The notes: generated by a model from the letters alone, not told the origin. Positions 51,438 through 60,034 are shown, counted from the first letter of the stretch. The stretch: 64,000 bases of DNA from Hungatella sp. UBA4396 (GCA_002389905.1 DGRE01000032.1:1-64000), one strand, 5' to 3'. A program made the numbers and translations.

Positions 51438-52898
51438 ATGAAAAAAAACCAGGTTTTTTACATATCGTTTCTTTTTACTATGGCAATAGTTGTATTTGGG
51501 TTAATAGCACCTCAGACATTTGCAAAGGCTACATCGGCAGCAAATGACTTTCTTGTTGATTACTTTGGCTGGTTTTATCTTATTTCCATGTTTATCTTTG
51601 TCGCATTTTCTTTAGGGATTGCGTTCAGTAAATATGGAAACATCAAACTGGGTCCGGATGACTCTGTTCCGGAGTTCAGTAACCGGTCATGGTTTGCAAT
51701 GCTCTTTGGCGCAGGAATGGGAATTGGGCTGGTTTTCTGGGGAGCGGCAGAACCGCTGAACCACTTCATGACGTTTGGGGCAACGGAAGAAGCAGCAAAT
51801 TTTGCAATGAAAAAATCTTTTATGCATTGGGGATTTCATCCCTGGGCGGCATATGCTATTATCGGAATGGCACTGGGATATTTCCAGTTCCGAAAAAACG
51901 CCCCGGGTTTGATCAGCAGTATCTTTCTCCCTATTCTTGGTGAAAAGGGAATCAAAGGGCCTGTTGGAAAATTGATTGATATTTGTGCAGTTTTTGCAAC
52001 TGTAGCAGGAATTGCAACTTCTTTGGGACAGGGAACCATGCAGATTAATTCCGGTCTGAATTTCCTCTTTCAGATTCCCACCACACGGCTGGTTCAAATC
52101 ATCATTATTATTGTTTTAATGGTTATTTATACGTGGACGGCTGTAAGCGGAATTGACAAGGGAATCAAACTGCTCTCTGATATCAACCTTGTGCTGGCCA
52201 TTATCATTTTACTTGGTTCATTTATCATTGGTCCCAAGCTTCTTACTTTGAATGTTTTTACAAACTCCATTGGTAATTATGTGAATGATTTTGTAAAGGA
52301 CAGTTTTGCCATAAACCCCTTCGGGGATAAGTCCTGGCTGGGCTCATGGACCATTTTCTATTGGGCCTGGTGGATTGCATGGGGCCCGTTTGTAGGAACA
52401 TTTATTGCCAGAATATCCAAAGGAAGGACCATTCGGGAATTTGTTTTCGGGGTAATCCTGGCACCTTCCCTGGTATCCTTTATCTGGTTTTCCGTTTTCG
52501 GAAGCCTTGGCCTGAATCTGGATACAGGTATTATTTCGAAGGCAATTGAAACAACGGAAACCGCATTGTTTGTGGTATTCCGCCAGTACCCTCTGGGCAG
52601 CATTTTCTCCGTTATAGCGATTTGTCTTTTGGGAACATTCTTTATTACTTCGGCAAACTCAGGAATCTTTGTTTTATCCATGTTTTCTTCTGAGGGAAAT
52701 ATGGAACCGGACAACAGCAAAAAAGTTTTCTGGGGAGTGATCCAGGCGCTGCTGGCACTGGTACTGCTGATGACAGGAGGACTTGGTGCTCTCCAGACCT
52801 GTTCCATAGTGGCAGCATTTCCATTGGCTATTATCATGCTTTTATGCTGTGTCTGCCTGACCAAAGAACTGATGAAGGAAAAGCCTAAAAAGAAATAA
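51438..52898 (+). CDS. BCCT-family betaine/choline/carnitine transporter
   Basis: The 486-residue, 12-helix permease carries BCCT signatures: 'WFAMLFGAGMGIGLVFWGAAEPLNHF', 'MHWGFHPWAAYAIIGMALGYFQFRK' and the trimethylammonium-binding region 'WTIFYWAWWIAWGPFVGTFIARISKGRTIREFV'. The family takes up betaine, choline or carnitine by ion symport or antiport. The C-terminal tail is short (about 15 residues), unlike osmoregulated members such as BetP, so it is more likely a nutritional transporter feeding betaine to the reductase. GAGGAGAGGAATAA precedes the ATG. Confidence 0.93.
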   Translation: MKKNQVFYISFLFTMAIVVFGLIAPQTFAKATSAANDFLVDYFGWFYLISMFIFVAFSLGIAFSKYGNIKLGPDDSVPEFSNRSWFAMLFGAGMGIGLVFWGAAEPLNHFMTFGATEEAANFAMKKSFMHWGFHPWAAYAIIGMALGYFQFRKNAPGLISSIFLPILGEKGIKGPVGKLIDICAVFATVAGIATSLGQGTMQINSGLNFLFQIPTTRLVQIIIIIVLMVIYTWTAVSGIDKGIKLLSDINLVLAIIILLGSFIIGPKLLTLNVFTNSIGNYVNDFVKDSFAINPFGDKSWLGSWTIFYWAWWIAWGPFVGTFIARISKGRTIREFVFGVILAPSLVSFIWFSVFGSLGLNLDTGIISKAIETTETALFVVFRQYPLGSIFSVIAICLLGTFFITSANSGIFVLSMFSSEGNMEPDNSKKVFWGVIQALLALVLLMTGGLGALQTCSIVAAFPLAIIMLLCCVCLTKELMKEKPKKK

Positions 52899-52924
52899 AA
52901 ACTGTTTCATGTCACATACCTGAG

Positions 52925-52959
52925 GTGCCTGCATTTTGTTTATATTAAACAGCAGGCAC
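52925..52959 (+). terminator. Possible terminator after the BCCT gene
   Basis: GTGCCTGC (52925-52932) pairs perfectly with GCAGGCAC (52952-52959) around a 19-base loop; the T-rich stretch begins only 15 bases later, so efficiency is doubtful. Confidence 0.45.
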
Positions 52960-52994
52960 TGTCGGGTTATGTTTTTTAGAAAGTAAGGAACCCT

Positions 52995-53900
52995 ATGGAA
53001 TTTAAACAGCTAGAAGCATTTGTACAGATTTCCAAGCTTCAGAGCTTTTCAAAAGCTTCAGAAGCCTTGTTCTTAACGCAGCCTGCATTAAGCAGCCAGA
53101 TCAATGCACTTGAAAAAGAAATTGGCACCCAACTGTTTATTCGTTCTACAAAAAAGGTTTTTCCAACCAAAGCCGGAATAAACTTTTACGGGTATGCACA
53201 GAAGATGCTGGCTTTGCGCGATCAATCCTTGTGTGAAATGGGAAAGTACTCAAAGGAATGTGCAGGCGAAATCAATATTTTGGCTTCCAGCGTCCCCTCC
53301 CAATATATGCTGCCTCATTTGATTGCTGATTTTAATAAAGAGTACCCAAACATTATCTTCCGTTTGTACCAGAGAGACAGCGGAGGAGTTTTTGAGGAAC
53401 TGATTCAGTATCAGTATGATATGGGCTTTGTGGGAACTGAAAATGAAAGCTACCGCTATATATTGTCATCTCTGTGTGAGGATCGGTTGGTTTTAATATT
53501 ACCGAAAGATATGAAGTACACAGGAAAGCAGGATGCCGCGGATGCTCTCCGGTTTATTGCAGATAAAAATTTTATCATGAGGGAGCAGGGATCAGGCACC
53601 AGGGAGGCTCTAAAGGGATTTCTGGGGAAAAATGGAGTTTTGGAAAAAGACTTGAAGGCCATCGCTTATTTTAGCAGTACCCAGGGAATTATGGAGGCTG
53701 TTTCCCAGGGACTTGGTATTTCATTTGTATCTAAGGTCGCAGCAAAGGTGTACGAGAACATGAACCGAATTAATATAGTAGAAATTGAATCGGAGCATCT
53801 AAGCAGGGAAATCTTCTATGTTCAGAAAAAAGATATGATATTGACACCGGCACAGGAGCTTTTTGTCGGATTTGCAAAAAAAATGTTATCAAAATGTTAA
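52995..53900 (+). CDS. LysR regulator, selenium-metabolism-associated type
   Basis: The 301-residue LysR has the N-terminal HTH ('FKQLEAFVQISKLQSFSKASEALFLTQPALSSQINALEKEIGTQLF' region, residues 3-50) and a co-inducer domain starting 'INILASSVPSQYMLPHLIADFNKEYPNIIFRLYQRDS'. The latter strongly resembles LysR proteins found with Sec-utilisation genes in Clostridia. Lying at the end of the selD-selB-grd-selA-BCCT run, it is the best candidate for a pathway regulator. The effector is unknown. AAGTAAGGAACCCT precedes the ATG. Confidence 0.85.
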   Translation: MEFKQLEAFVQISKLQSFSKASEALFLTQPALSSQINALEKEIGTQLFIRSTKKVFPTKAGINFYGYAQKMLALRDQSLCEMGKYSKECAGEINILASSVPSQYMLPHLIADFNKEYPNIIFRLYQRDSGGVFEELIQYQYDMGFVGTENESYRYILSSLCEDRLVLILPKDMKYTGKQDAADALRFIADKNFIMREQGSGTREALKGFLGKNGVLEKDLKAIAYFSSTQGIMEAVSQGLGISFVSKVAAKVYENMNRINIVEIESEHLSREIFYVQKKDMILTPAQELFVGFAKKMLSKC

Positions 53901-53908
53901 ATCTTAAT

Positions 53909-53936
53909 TTGACTTGCCTTCCATCTATAGTATAAT
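53909..53936 (+). promoter_or_regulatory. Sigma-A promoter of the GntR gene
   Basis: TTGACT (53909-53914), a 16-base spacer and TATAAT (53931-53936) lie 40 bases upstream of the regulator start. Confidence 0.68.
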
Positions 53937-53975
53937 GTTCTGTTAGAGGCACAGAATATATTGAGAGGTAAGCCA

Positions 53976-54677
53976 ATGTTAGATAATTCCTACGATAAAC
54001 TTAGTCATATGATCACATATTCAAAAGCAAATTTAAGCGAGATTGTAGTCTCCTATGTGAAAAATAAAATTCTTACAGGTGAGTTAAAAAGCGGGGACCG
54101 GTTAGTTGAAGCGGATATGTCGGAAGAACTGCAGATAAGCAGAGCTCCCATCAGAGAGGCTTTAAGAGAACTTCATATGCGGGGAATTCTGTCATTTTTG
54201 CCTAAGAAGGGCAGCCAGATTCTTGAAATGAGTTATGAAGATATTTGGGAAGTCTTTTCTATCAGAATCCCTCTTGAAATGCAGGTGCTTACAATTATTT
54301 TTGAAAAAAAGCTGCTGCAGGAAGAGGATATTGATTACTTGGAAGCATTAAATAATGAAATGATAAAACCGGACAGGGAGCAGCAGGCCATTGAAACCAG
54401 GGAAAAGGTTTTTATTTTCAATGCAAGCGACCTGGCTTTTCATAAGTTTTTTTGGAAAAAGTCAGGAAGTTTCCGCAGAGCCCAGATTTTAGAGGATCAG
54501 TTTTTCCAGCTTCTTATAGGAATGAACAGGGATATTTCCACCTTAGGAACAATTATGGAAAAATATGAGGAACATAAAAGGATCATAGATGCCTGCCGCA
54601 CCGGAGCTCTTGATCAGGTGCTGGCTGCATTTCAGGCCCACATGGATTCCTATTTAAAGGTAGTTACAAAACTTTAA
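53976..54677 (+). CDS. GntR-family regulator, FadR/FCD subfamily
   Basis: The 233-residue protein has an N-terminal GntR winged helix ('IVVSYVKNKILTGELKSGDRLVEADMSEELQISRAPIREALREL' region, residues 20-65) and an all-helical FCD ligand domain with metal-type residues (Asp in 'NASDLAFHKFFW', His in 'HKR' and 'FQAHMDSYL'). FCD regulators sense organic acids, sugar acids or amino acids. It is followed by two DUF3841 genes and may control them. GAGAGGTAAGCC precedes the ATG at 53976. Confidence 0.87.
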   Translation: MLDNSYDKLSHMITYSKANLSEIVVSYVKNKILTGELKSGDRLVEADMSEELQISRAPIREALRELHMRGILSFLPKKGSQILEMSYEDIWEVFSIRIPLEMQVLTIIFEKKLLQEEDIDYLEALNNEMIKPDREQQAIETREKVFIFNASDLAFHKFFWKKSGSFRRAQILEDQFFQLLIGMNRDISTLGTIMEKYEEHKRIIDACRTGALDQVLAAFQAHMDSYLKVVTKL

Positions 54678-54731
54678 TGGGAAGTGAGGGCCGGACTCTT
54701 AAAGATCAATGGATCAGAAGGAGGAATTAAA

Positions 54732-55289
54732 GTGGCTGAGAAGGTAAAGATATGGACAAAACAGCACAAAAATATATTACAGGACTTGGAGCAGAATGGA
54801 AGGTATCTTGTAAAAAAAGAATACATCATCAATAAAATGGAAGAGCATTCAGGAATATATCTGGATACTTACAACTGGCTGTATCATTCCGCTTCTAAGT
54901 TCATGGAAATACCGGAGGGTGCGCTGTATCCCATATGGGTATCTGTTACAGAGGAATCCAGGATACAAAACAGCGAAGGAAACGTGCTTCTGGAAATTCT
55001 GGTGGATGCGGATAAAATGTTTGTTATGGACCTGGATAAGTGGGGCCGTATCGTTAATTATATGTATATCCCAAAGGACCCCCAGGATGAAAGGGAGCAT
55101 GAGGAGCTTTTAAAGAGATACGGCATTGATGACAGCACCGCATATATGTCTCCCTTTTATCCCAATGTGAAAAGTAAGATCATAAAAAGCTGGGATAGGC
55201 TGTATGATGAGGGGATTGAACTGAGCCCTGCCAAGGTGGGAATTATCTGGGAGGTGAAACAGGAATGGATTGTAAAGATCGATACATAG
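54732..55289 (+). CDS. DUF3841 family protein (first of a tandem pair)
   Basis: The 185-residue cytosolic protein begins 'VKIWTKQHKNILQDLEQNGRYLVKKEYI', typical of DUF3841, and ends 'SPAKVGIIWEVKQEWIVKI'. Family members have no known function. GTG at 54732 is chosen because AAGGAGG lies 10 bases upstream; the longer frame from 54684 lacks a site. Its last 25 bases overlap the next gene, so the pair is translationally coupled. Confidence 0.78.
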   Translation: MAEKVKIWTKQHKNILQDLEQNGRYLVKKEYIINKMEEHSGIYLDTYNWLYHSASKFMEIPEGALYPIWVSVTEESRIQNSEGNVLLEILVDADKMFVMDLDKWGRIVNYMYIPKDPQDEREHEELLKRYGIDDSTAYMSPFYPNVKSKIIKSWDRLYDEGIELSPAKVGIIWEVKQEWIVKIDT

Positions 55290-55882
55290 AGCTTTATTCG
55301 GTTCAGCCGGAGAAAATCGCAGACTCCATCAGGCAAGGCCATTGCCATTATGCAAAAATGAAATACATTGAAGATAAGTACGGAGATGTGAAGGGTGTGT
55401 TTTTAAACGCTTATCACTGGTATGTCCGGCAAGCCTCCGCCATAGTGGAAAGGCCGGAACAGGCGGAATCCGGTATATGGACATTTGTCAATAAACGATA
55501 TACGGAGCAGCATCCGGGGTATCAGGTGATGAAGCTTCACGTTCCGGTTGAAGAGGCCGTGTTTTTCCGGATGTCTGATTGGAATAAGGTACTGAATTTG
55601 AGATACGTGGGAAGAACCAAAGAAGAAGAAAATAATTTTTCAGAGAAGCTGGAAAAGTATGGGGTATCCTATGAAGGAGATGTTTATCAAACCTCCTTTT
55701 ATCCCCAGTTGAAAAGAGAATTGACGGAAAGCTGGATGAATCTGTTCCGTTTTGACCATGAGATCAAAGCTGGAGGCCGGCCGAAACTGGAGGATTTGCA
55801 AGCCGGATTATGGTGTATAAAAAAGGAATGGGTGGCTGATGAAAATGAGGGATCAGCAGACGAGAAGAAAGGTTTTCACTGA
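55265..55882 (+). CDS. DUF3841 family protein (second of a tandem pair)
   Basis: The 205-residue protein shares the layout of its upstream neighbour: 'RYIELYSVQPEKIADSIRQGHCHYAKMKYI', 'FLNAYHWYVRQAS', 'VPVEEAVFFRMSDWNKVLNLRYV', 'SFYPQLKRELTESWMNLF' and 'LQAGLWCIKKEWV'. Sequence identity between the two looks low, so the duplication is old or the pair forms a heteromer. GGGAGGTGAAACAGGA precedes the ATG within the upstream gene. No function can be assigned. Confidence 0.76.
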   Translation: MDCKDRYIELYSVQPEKIADSIRQGHCHYAKMKYIEDKYGDVKGVFLNAYHWYVRQASAIVERPEQAESGIWTFVNKRYTEQHPGYQVMKLHVPVEEAVFFRMSDWNKVLNLRYVGRTKEEENNFSEKLEKYGVSYEGDVYQTSFYPQLKRELTESWMNLFRFDHEIKAGGRPKLEDLQAGLWCIKKEWVADENEGSADEKKGFH

Positions 55883-55920
55883 TACCGGTGCGGCTCTTGT
55901 TTACTTCAGGATATTTCATA

Positions 55921-55972
55921 AAAACCTTCGGATTGAGGCGTTTTGGCCTGCTCAATCCGAAGGTTTTTATTG
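55921..55972. terminator. Bidirectional intrinsic terminator
   Basis: A 17-base arm at 55921-55937 pairs perfectly with 55951-55967 around a 13-base loop, flanked by A and T runs. It separates the convergent DUF3841 and otnC-like transcripts. Confidence 0.88.
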
Positions 55973-55976
55973 TGCT

Positions 55977-56567
55977 CTATTTCAGCCCGGCCCGATACAG
56001 TTCCCAGGCAATGCGGGCGGATTCCTCCAGCTCTTCCAGGCGGCAGAAGGCATCCATCATAGTCTTGCCCGGCACAATGGGACCGTGGTTTTTCAGCAGA
56101 AAGCCGTCGCTTTCCTTGATACGCTCCCGAAATGCAGAAAAAAGTGCTTCTGAGCCGGGTTTTTCATAAGGAATCAGGCCGACGGAACCAAGCTTCATCT
56201 TCAAGTAGGGAGTGTGATCCGGGATGCAGTCCTGTTCGGAAGCAGAGGGGACAAAGCTCCAGAGTATAGAATAGGTACTGTGGGTATGGAGGACCGCCCC
56301 TATTTCCGGTGACTTTTCGTAAAGAGCCAGATGAAGAGGCCATTCCTTGCTGGGCTTTTTTTCGGATACAGAAGTCCCATCCAGATTCAGCACCGCAAAG
56401 TCCCCTTTCTCCATGGTTCCAAAACAAGAGCCGCCGGCGCTGATATAGATATGATCATTATGGCGAAAGCTTATATTGGCGGAAGAGCCGGAAGTTTTCC
56501 CCCGGTCAAACAAGCTGTGAGCCGCCCATAGGGCTGTTTTTGATTTTTCTTCTAAAATTAAGTCCAT
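55977..56567 (-). CDS. otnC: Class II aldolase/adducin family decarboxylase, OtnC-like (second copy)
   Basis: The 196-residue protein has zinc motif 'HTHSTYSILW' and 'KNHGPIVPGKTMMDAFCRLEELEESARIAWEL', and 'GKTSGSSANISFRHNDHIY' near the N-terminus. It is clearly paralogous to the copy at 2816-3412. The predicted reaction is decarboxylation of a 3-oxo acid-sugar phosphate. ATG at 56567 follows GGAGGGAAAT. It is cotranscribed with the kinase gene, 33 bases downstream of it, from the sigma-54 promoter at 57882-57898. Confidence 0.88.
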   Translation of the reverse strand: MDLILEEKSKTALWAAHSLFDRGKTSGSSANISFRHNDHIYISAGGSCFGTMEKGDFAVLNLDGTSVSEKKPSKEWPLHLALYEKSPEIGAVLHTHSTYSILWSFVPSASEQDCIPDHTPYLKMKLGSVGLIPYEKPGSEALFSAFRERIKESDGFLLKNHGPIVPGKTMMDAFCRLEELEESARIAWELYRAGLK

Positions 56568-56600
56568 ATTTCCCTCCAAATTTGAAATGATTTTCACCTT

Positions 56601-57833
56601 TTAATCTTGTTTTAATGTTATGTCCAAGGCCCGCTGAAAGAAATCTTCCTGCCCAAAGTTCCCGCTTTTAAGTATGAGACGGATATCCGGACGCTCTGCG
56701 GGGACCATAACGGGAACTCCGGGAGCCACACTTTCCCCGATCCAATAGGAAGAGAATCCAAGTGCTTTCGTAACTGCCCCTGAAGTTTCTCCTCCGGCGG
56801 AAATAATCCTGGTATATCCGGAATTTACAGCACGGACTGCCAGCGCCGCGGCCGCACCCTCCAGAATTGCGGCGGTTTTTTCCTTTCCAAGGCTTTGAAT
56901 TTCCTTCACCTTTTCAGGAGTATCGGAGCTGTATATGAGAACGCCGTTTATATGGCTGCCTTGTTCTTCTATAAACCTCCAGGCATCCTCCTCTGTCTGG
57001 CGGCCTTCCAGCATGGCTCTGGGATCAAGCTTATAGCAGGGATTTCCCTGGCCTTGATACCAGGCGATCTGCTCCAGCGTGGCCTTGGAACAGCTTCCTG
57101 CCACCAGAAGGGCCTTGCCTTTTGTTCCGCTTTCCGGGATACTTCCTTTTTCAGAAAGCTTTCCTGTCCATATTCGTGCCAGGGGTTCTAAAAGTCCGCT
57201 TCCTCCGGTTAAAAGAGGGAGATGTCCGAATACAGCGGCAATTTTTTTGCCGTCCTCCTGAGTTTTATAATCCGGAATGAGATAAAACGGTTTTGCAGGG
57301 AGGCTTTCCGGCAGAAGATCATAGCATGGATAGCGGCTCTGGGGTTCCATCAGCTTCTGGATTTTAGATTCCCACATGGGGGTAAGAGGGTGGTTTTTCA
57401 TATGGCTTTCATGGAGAAAAACACCGTTTACCATAAGATTTCCATTTTCTACGGTTCTTCCGTTGACCGGAAGAGCAGGGCATAAAAGCGTGTAAGGAGC
57501 TTGTAAAAGATCCATAAGTGCATCTGCCACCGGGCCGATGTTGCCTTTTGGCGTGGAATCGAATGTGGAGCAATACTTGAAATAAATCTGCTTCACGCCC
57601 TGGGAGAGTAAAAACCGGGCCGCTTTCAGGCTGTCCTCTACGGCTTTGTTAGTTTCCTGGGTTCTGGATTTTAATGCAATAACAATTGCCTGGGCTTTAT
57701 CCGGTTCAGAACCAGGGCTTTGGTTCCCGGGGATTCCGTTGTAAAACTGAACGCTCATTCCGCCTTTTACAATAAAAGAAGCCGCATCACTGGCACCTGT
57801 AAAATCATCGGCAATGCATCCCAATACTGCCAT
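56601..57833 (-). CDS. otnK: Four-carbon acid sugar kinase, OtnK/DUF1537 family (second copy)
   Basis: The protein has 'GCIADDFTGASDAASFIVKGGMSVQFYNGIPG', 'KYCSTFDSTPKGNIGPVADALMD', 'SAGGETSGAVTKALGF' and 'LKSGNFGQEDFFQRAL', the DUF1537 kinase signatures, and is paralogous to the copy at 1541-2815. The third ATG (57833) is preferred because AGAAGGGA lies 8 bases upstream. It is the first gene downstream of a minus-strand sigma-54 promoter and is divergent from the PrpR-type activator, which is therefore its probable regulator. Confidence 0.9.
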   Translation of the reverse strand: MAVLGCIADDFTGASDAASFIVKGGMSVQFYNGIPGNQSPGSEPDKAQAIVIALKSRTQETNKAVEDSLKAARFLLSQGVKQIYFKYCSTFDSTPKGNIGPVADALMDLLQAPYTLLCPALPVNGRTVENGNLMVNGVFLHESHMKNHPLTPMWESKIQKLMEPQSRYPCYDLLPESLPAKPFYLIPDYKTQEDGKKIAAVFGHLPLLTGGSGLLEPLARIWTGKLSEKGSIPESGTKGKALLVAGSCSKATLEQIAWYQGQGNPCYKLDPRAMLEGRQTEEDAWRFIEEQGSHINGVLIYSSDTPEKVKEIQSLGKEKTAAILEGAAAALAVRAVNSGYTRIISAGGETSGAVTKALGFSSYWIGESVAPGVPVMVPAERPDIRLILKSGNFGQEDFFQRALDITLKQD

Positions 57834-57881
57834 AATCATCATTCCCTTCTTTTGCTTTTTAATTGGTTTAATCTATATTAC

Positions 57882-57898
57882 AGCAAGTTTTATGCCAA
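57882..57898 (-). promoter_or_regulatory. Sigma-54 (-24/-12) promoter of otnK-otnC
   Basis: On the minus strand TTGGCATAAAACTTGCT has the GG (-24) and GC (-12) pairs separated by exactly 10 bases, as in the TGGCAC-N5-TTGCW consensus. It lies about 50 bases before the kinase start. Confidence 0.82.
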
Positions 57899-58021
57899 TC
57901 TGCCGTCATATTTATTTTTTGTTATTTTAAATTTTTATGGACAGCCATTGGTATTTTATAATCCGCAAATGATCATTTTCTTTTCTTGACCCTGAGTACG
58001 GCAGTACGGTACAATAAACAA

Positions 58022-58037
58022 TGCAACACCTGTTGCA
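58022..58037. promoter_or_regulatory. Palindromic activator site
   Basis: TGCAACA-CC-TGTTGCA is a perfect 7-2-7 palindrome located 125 bases upstream of the divergent sigma-54 promoter and 38 bases before the activator gene. That is a usual enhancer distance, and it would also allow autoregulation. Confidence 0.65.
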
Positions 58038-58074
58038 GCACATATTGCTTTTCTAATCCATATGGAGGTGGCTT

Positions 58075-59979
58075 ATGATTCGCCTTTTATTTATTGTTCC
58101 CTATCCTGAACTAAAAGAAAAAGTTGAGCACGTTCTTTCCAATCATACGGAAAGAAAGCGTCTCAATGCCCATATTCAGGTGATGACGGTGGAGGAAACA
58201 CCGGATGTTCCGGCGGATGAGTACGATGCCATCATTGCCAGAGGCTATACTGCCCGGAAGACCTTATCTAAATATACACAGATTCCTACCATAAGGCTGT
58301 CCATCTCAGGATATGATATGGTACGGGCGATTTCTGAATGCTGCGAGATTTACCAGCCGAAAAAAATTGCGGTCTTTGGATTCAGCGGACAGATGTATGA
58401 AGTGAAAAGTATCTGCCGCCTTTTTCATATCAGTGCGGAGGTTTATGCCCCTGTCCACCACGAGAGTCTGCCAAAAACCTTAAAAAGAGCCATGGATGCA
58501 GGCTGTGATGCTCTGATCGGCGGGTATTCTGCCAATATTCTTGCCCGCCGGAGCGGCCTGCCTTCGGTCATCATCAGAACCGGAGAGGATACCATTCTAC
58601 GGGCTATTGATGAAGCCATTAATACGGTGGACCGGATTCGCCATGAGCGGATTAACTCCCAGATGTATAAGACTATTATTTATTCCTCCAGGGATGGTTT
58701 GCTGTATGTGGATGCCGGAGGCATCATTCAGGTCCGTAACCGGGTCATCCGCCAGATGAACGGAGATGCCAGCCTGATGAACCAGCCCTTAAAGCAGGCT
58801 CTTCCTTATCTTTATAAAATTTTCTGCTCTGTGATTGCCAGCGGGCAGCAGGAGACAGGAAAAATCCTCACCGTTCCGGGAACCAAAACTACGGTGTCCG
58901 TAAGCTGCACTCCGGTCATTGCCAATAAGGAGATTTCCGGAGTTGTAATCAATCTTTCCGATATCACCATGATTCAGGATCTGGAAAGCCGGATACGGCG
59001 GAAGCTGAGTGAAGGGGGGCATCAGGCCAAATATACGTTTCAGGACATTATACACGAAAGTGCCATCATAGACCAGACCATTGAGACAGCCAGGCGTTAT
59101 GCTGAGTCTGATTCCAATGTGATTATTGTAGGCGAAACCGGTACAGGCAAGGAGCTGTTTGCCCAGAGCATCCACAACGGCAGCAGCCGGAAAAACGGCC
59201 CGTTTGTGGCAATTAACTGTGCGGCGCTTCCGGAAAATCTTCTGGAAAGCGAACTGTTCGGCTATGTGGAAGGTGCTTTTACCGGAACCAGCAAGGGCGG
59301 GAAAATGGGGCTTTTTGAGCAGGCTCACGGAGGCACCTTATTTCTGGATGAAATCGGTGAAATTTCCTTGTCCACCCAGAGCAAGCTTCTGAGGGTTTTA
59401 CAGGAGAGACAGGTCCGGCGGCTGGGAGATAATAAGGTGATTGATATCAATGTGCGCATTATTTCCGCAACCAATAAGAGCATCCTGAAGCTTTCTGAGC
59501 AGGGGAAGTTCCGCAGGGATTTGATGTACCGCCTGGATGTGCTCCGCCTGTTCCTACCTCCCCTTCGCAGCCGTGAAAATGATGTGGAGGTTCTCTTTCT
59601 TCATCTTTTAAAAGTACAGAGCCAGGAAACCGGAACCAAAGTCCCAAAGCTGGACCCCAATGCCATTCCCCTTCTTCGCCAGTATCCCTTTACCGGAAAT
59701 ATCCGGGAGCTGAAAAATATAGCGGAACGGGCCAGTGTCTTAAAAAATGGGGACTTTATCACCAAAAAAAATTTGCAGGAGGCTCTCTATCCCCAGGATC
59801 TTGGAATTTCCTCTTTTTCGGAAACCAGTGCCTCCCATCAGGAGGAAGACATGCTTGACGAACCTGAAAAGCTGCGCTTTGCCCTGGAGCAATGCAAAGG
59901 GAACAAGACCCGTGCCGCCCGGCTTCTTGGCATGGACCGCACCACCTTGTGGCGCAAGATGCAAAAATATCAAATCTAA
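58075..59979 (+). CDS. Sigma-54-dependent activator with PrpR_N sensor domain
   Basis: The 634-residue regulator has a PrpR_N-type receptor domain (about residues 1-190: 'IARGYTARKTL', 'KIAVFGFSG', 'CDALIGGYSANILARRSGLPSVII'), a PAS-like linker, an AAA+ sigma-54 interaction domain ('VGETGTGKELFAQSIH' Walker A, 'GTLFLDEIGE' Walker B) and a Fis-type HTH ('KTRAARLLGMDRTTLWRKM'). The sigma-54 contact loop reads Gly-Ala-Phe-Thr-Gly-Thr instead of GAFTGA. It lies between two sigma-54 promoter-bearing operons and probably activates both on binding an acid-sugar metabolite. GGAGGTGGCTT precedes the ATG. Confidence 0.92.
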   Translation: MIRLLFIVPYPELKEKVEHVLSNHTERKRLNAHIQVMTVEETPDVPADEYDAIIARGYTARKTLSKYTQIPTIRLSISGYDMVRAISECCEIYQPKKIAVFGFSGQMYEVKSICRLFHISAEVYAPVHHESLPKTLKRAMDAGCDALIGGYSANILARRSGLPSVIIRTGEDTILRAIDEAINTVDRIRHERINSQMYKTIIYSSRDGLLYVDAGGIIQVRNRVIRQMNGDASLMNQPLKQALPYLYKIFCSVIASGQQETGKILTVPGTKTTVSVSCTPVIANKEISGVVINLSDITMIQDLESRIRRKLSEGGHQAKYTFQDIIHESAIIDQTIETARRYAESDSNVIIVGETGTGKELFAQSIHNGSSRKNGPFVAINCAALPENLLESELFGYVEGAFTGTSKGGKMGLFEQAHGGTLFLDEIGEISLSTQSKLLRVLQERQVRRLGDNKVIDINVRIISATNKSILKLSEQGKFRRDLMYRLDVLRLFLPPLRSRENDVEVLFLHLLKVQSQETGTKVPKLDPNAIPLLRQYPFTGNIRELKNIAERASVLKNGDFITKKNLQEALYPQDLGISSFSETSASHQEEDMLDEPEKLRFALEQCKGNKTRAARLLGMDRTTLWRKMQKYQI

Positions 59980-59993
59980 CCATATCCTAAAGC

Positions 59994-60034
59994 AAAAGTG
60001 ATGCAATGTGTTGCGTGTGTTGCATCACTTTTTT
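59994..60034 (+). terminator. Terminator of the activator gene, overlapping activator-site motifs
   Basis: AAAAGTGATGCAA (59994-60006) pairs perfectly with TTGCATCACTTTT (60020-60032) around a 13-base loop, then T residues. The same DNA contains TGCAA, TGTTGCG and TGTTGCA elements like the palindrome at 58022, at enhancer distance from the promoter at 60144. Confidence 0.8.
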
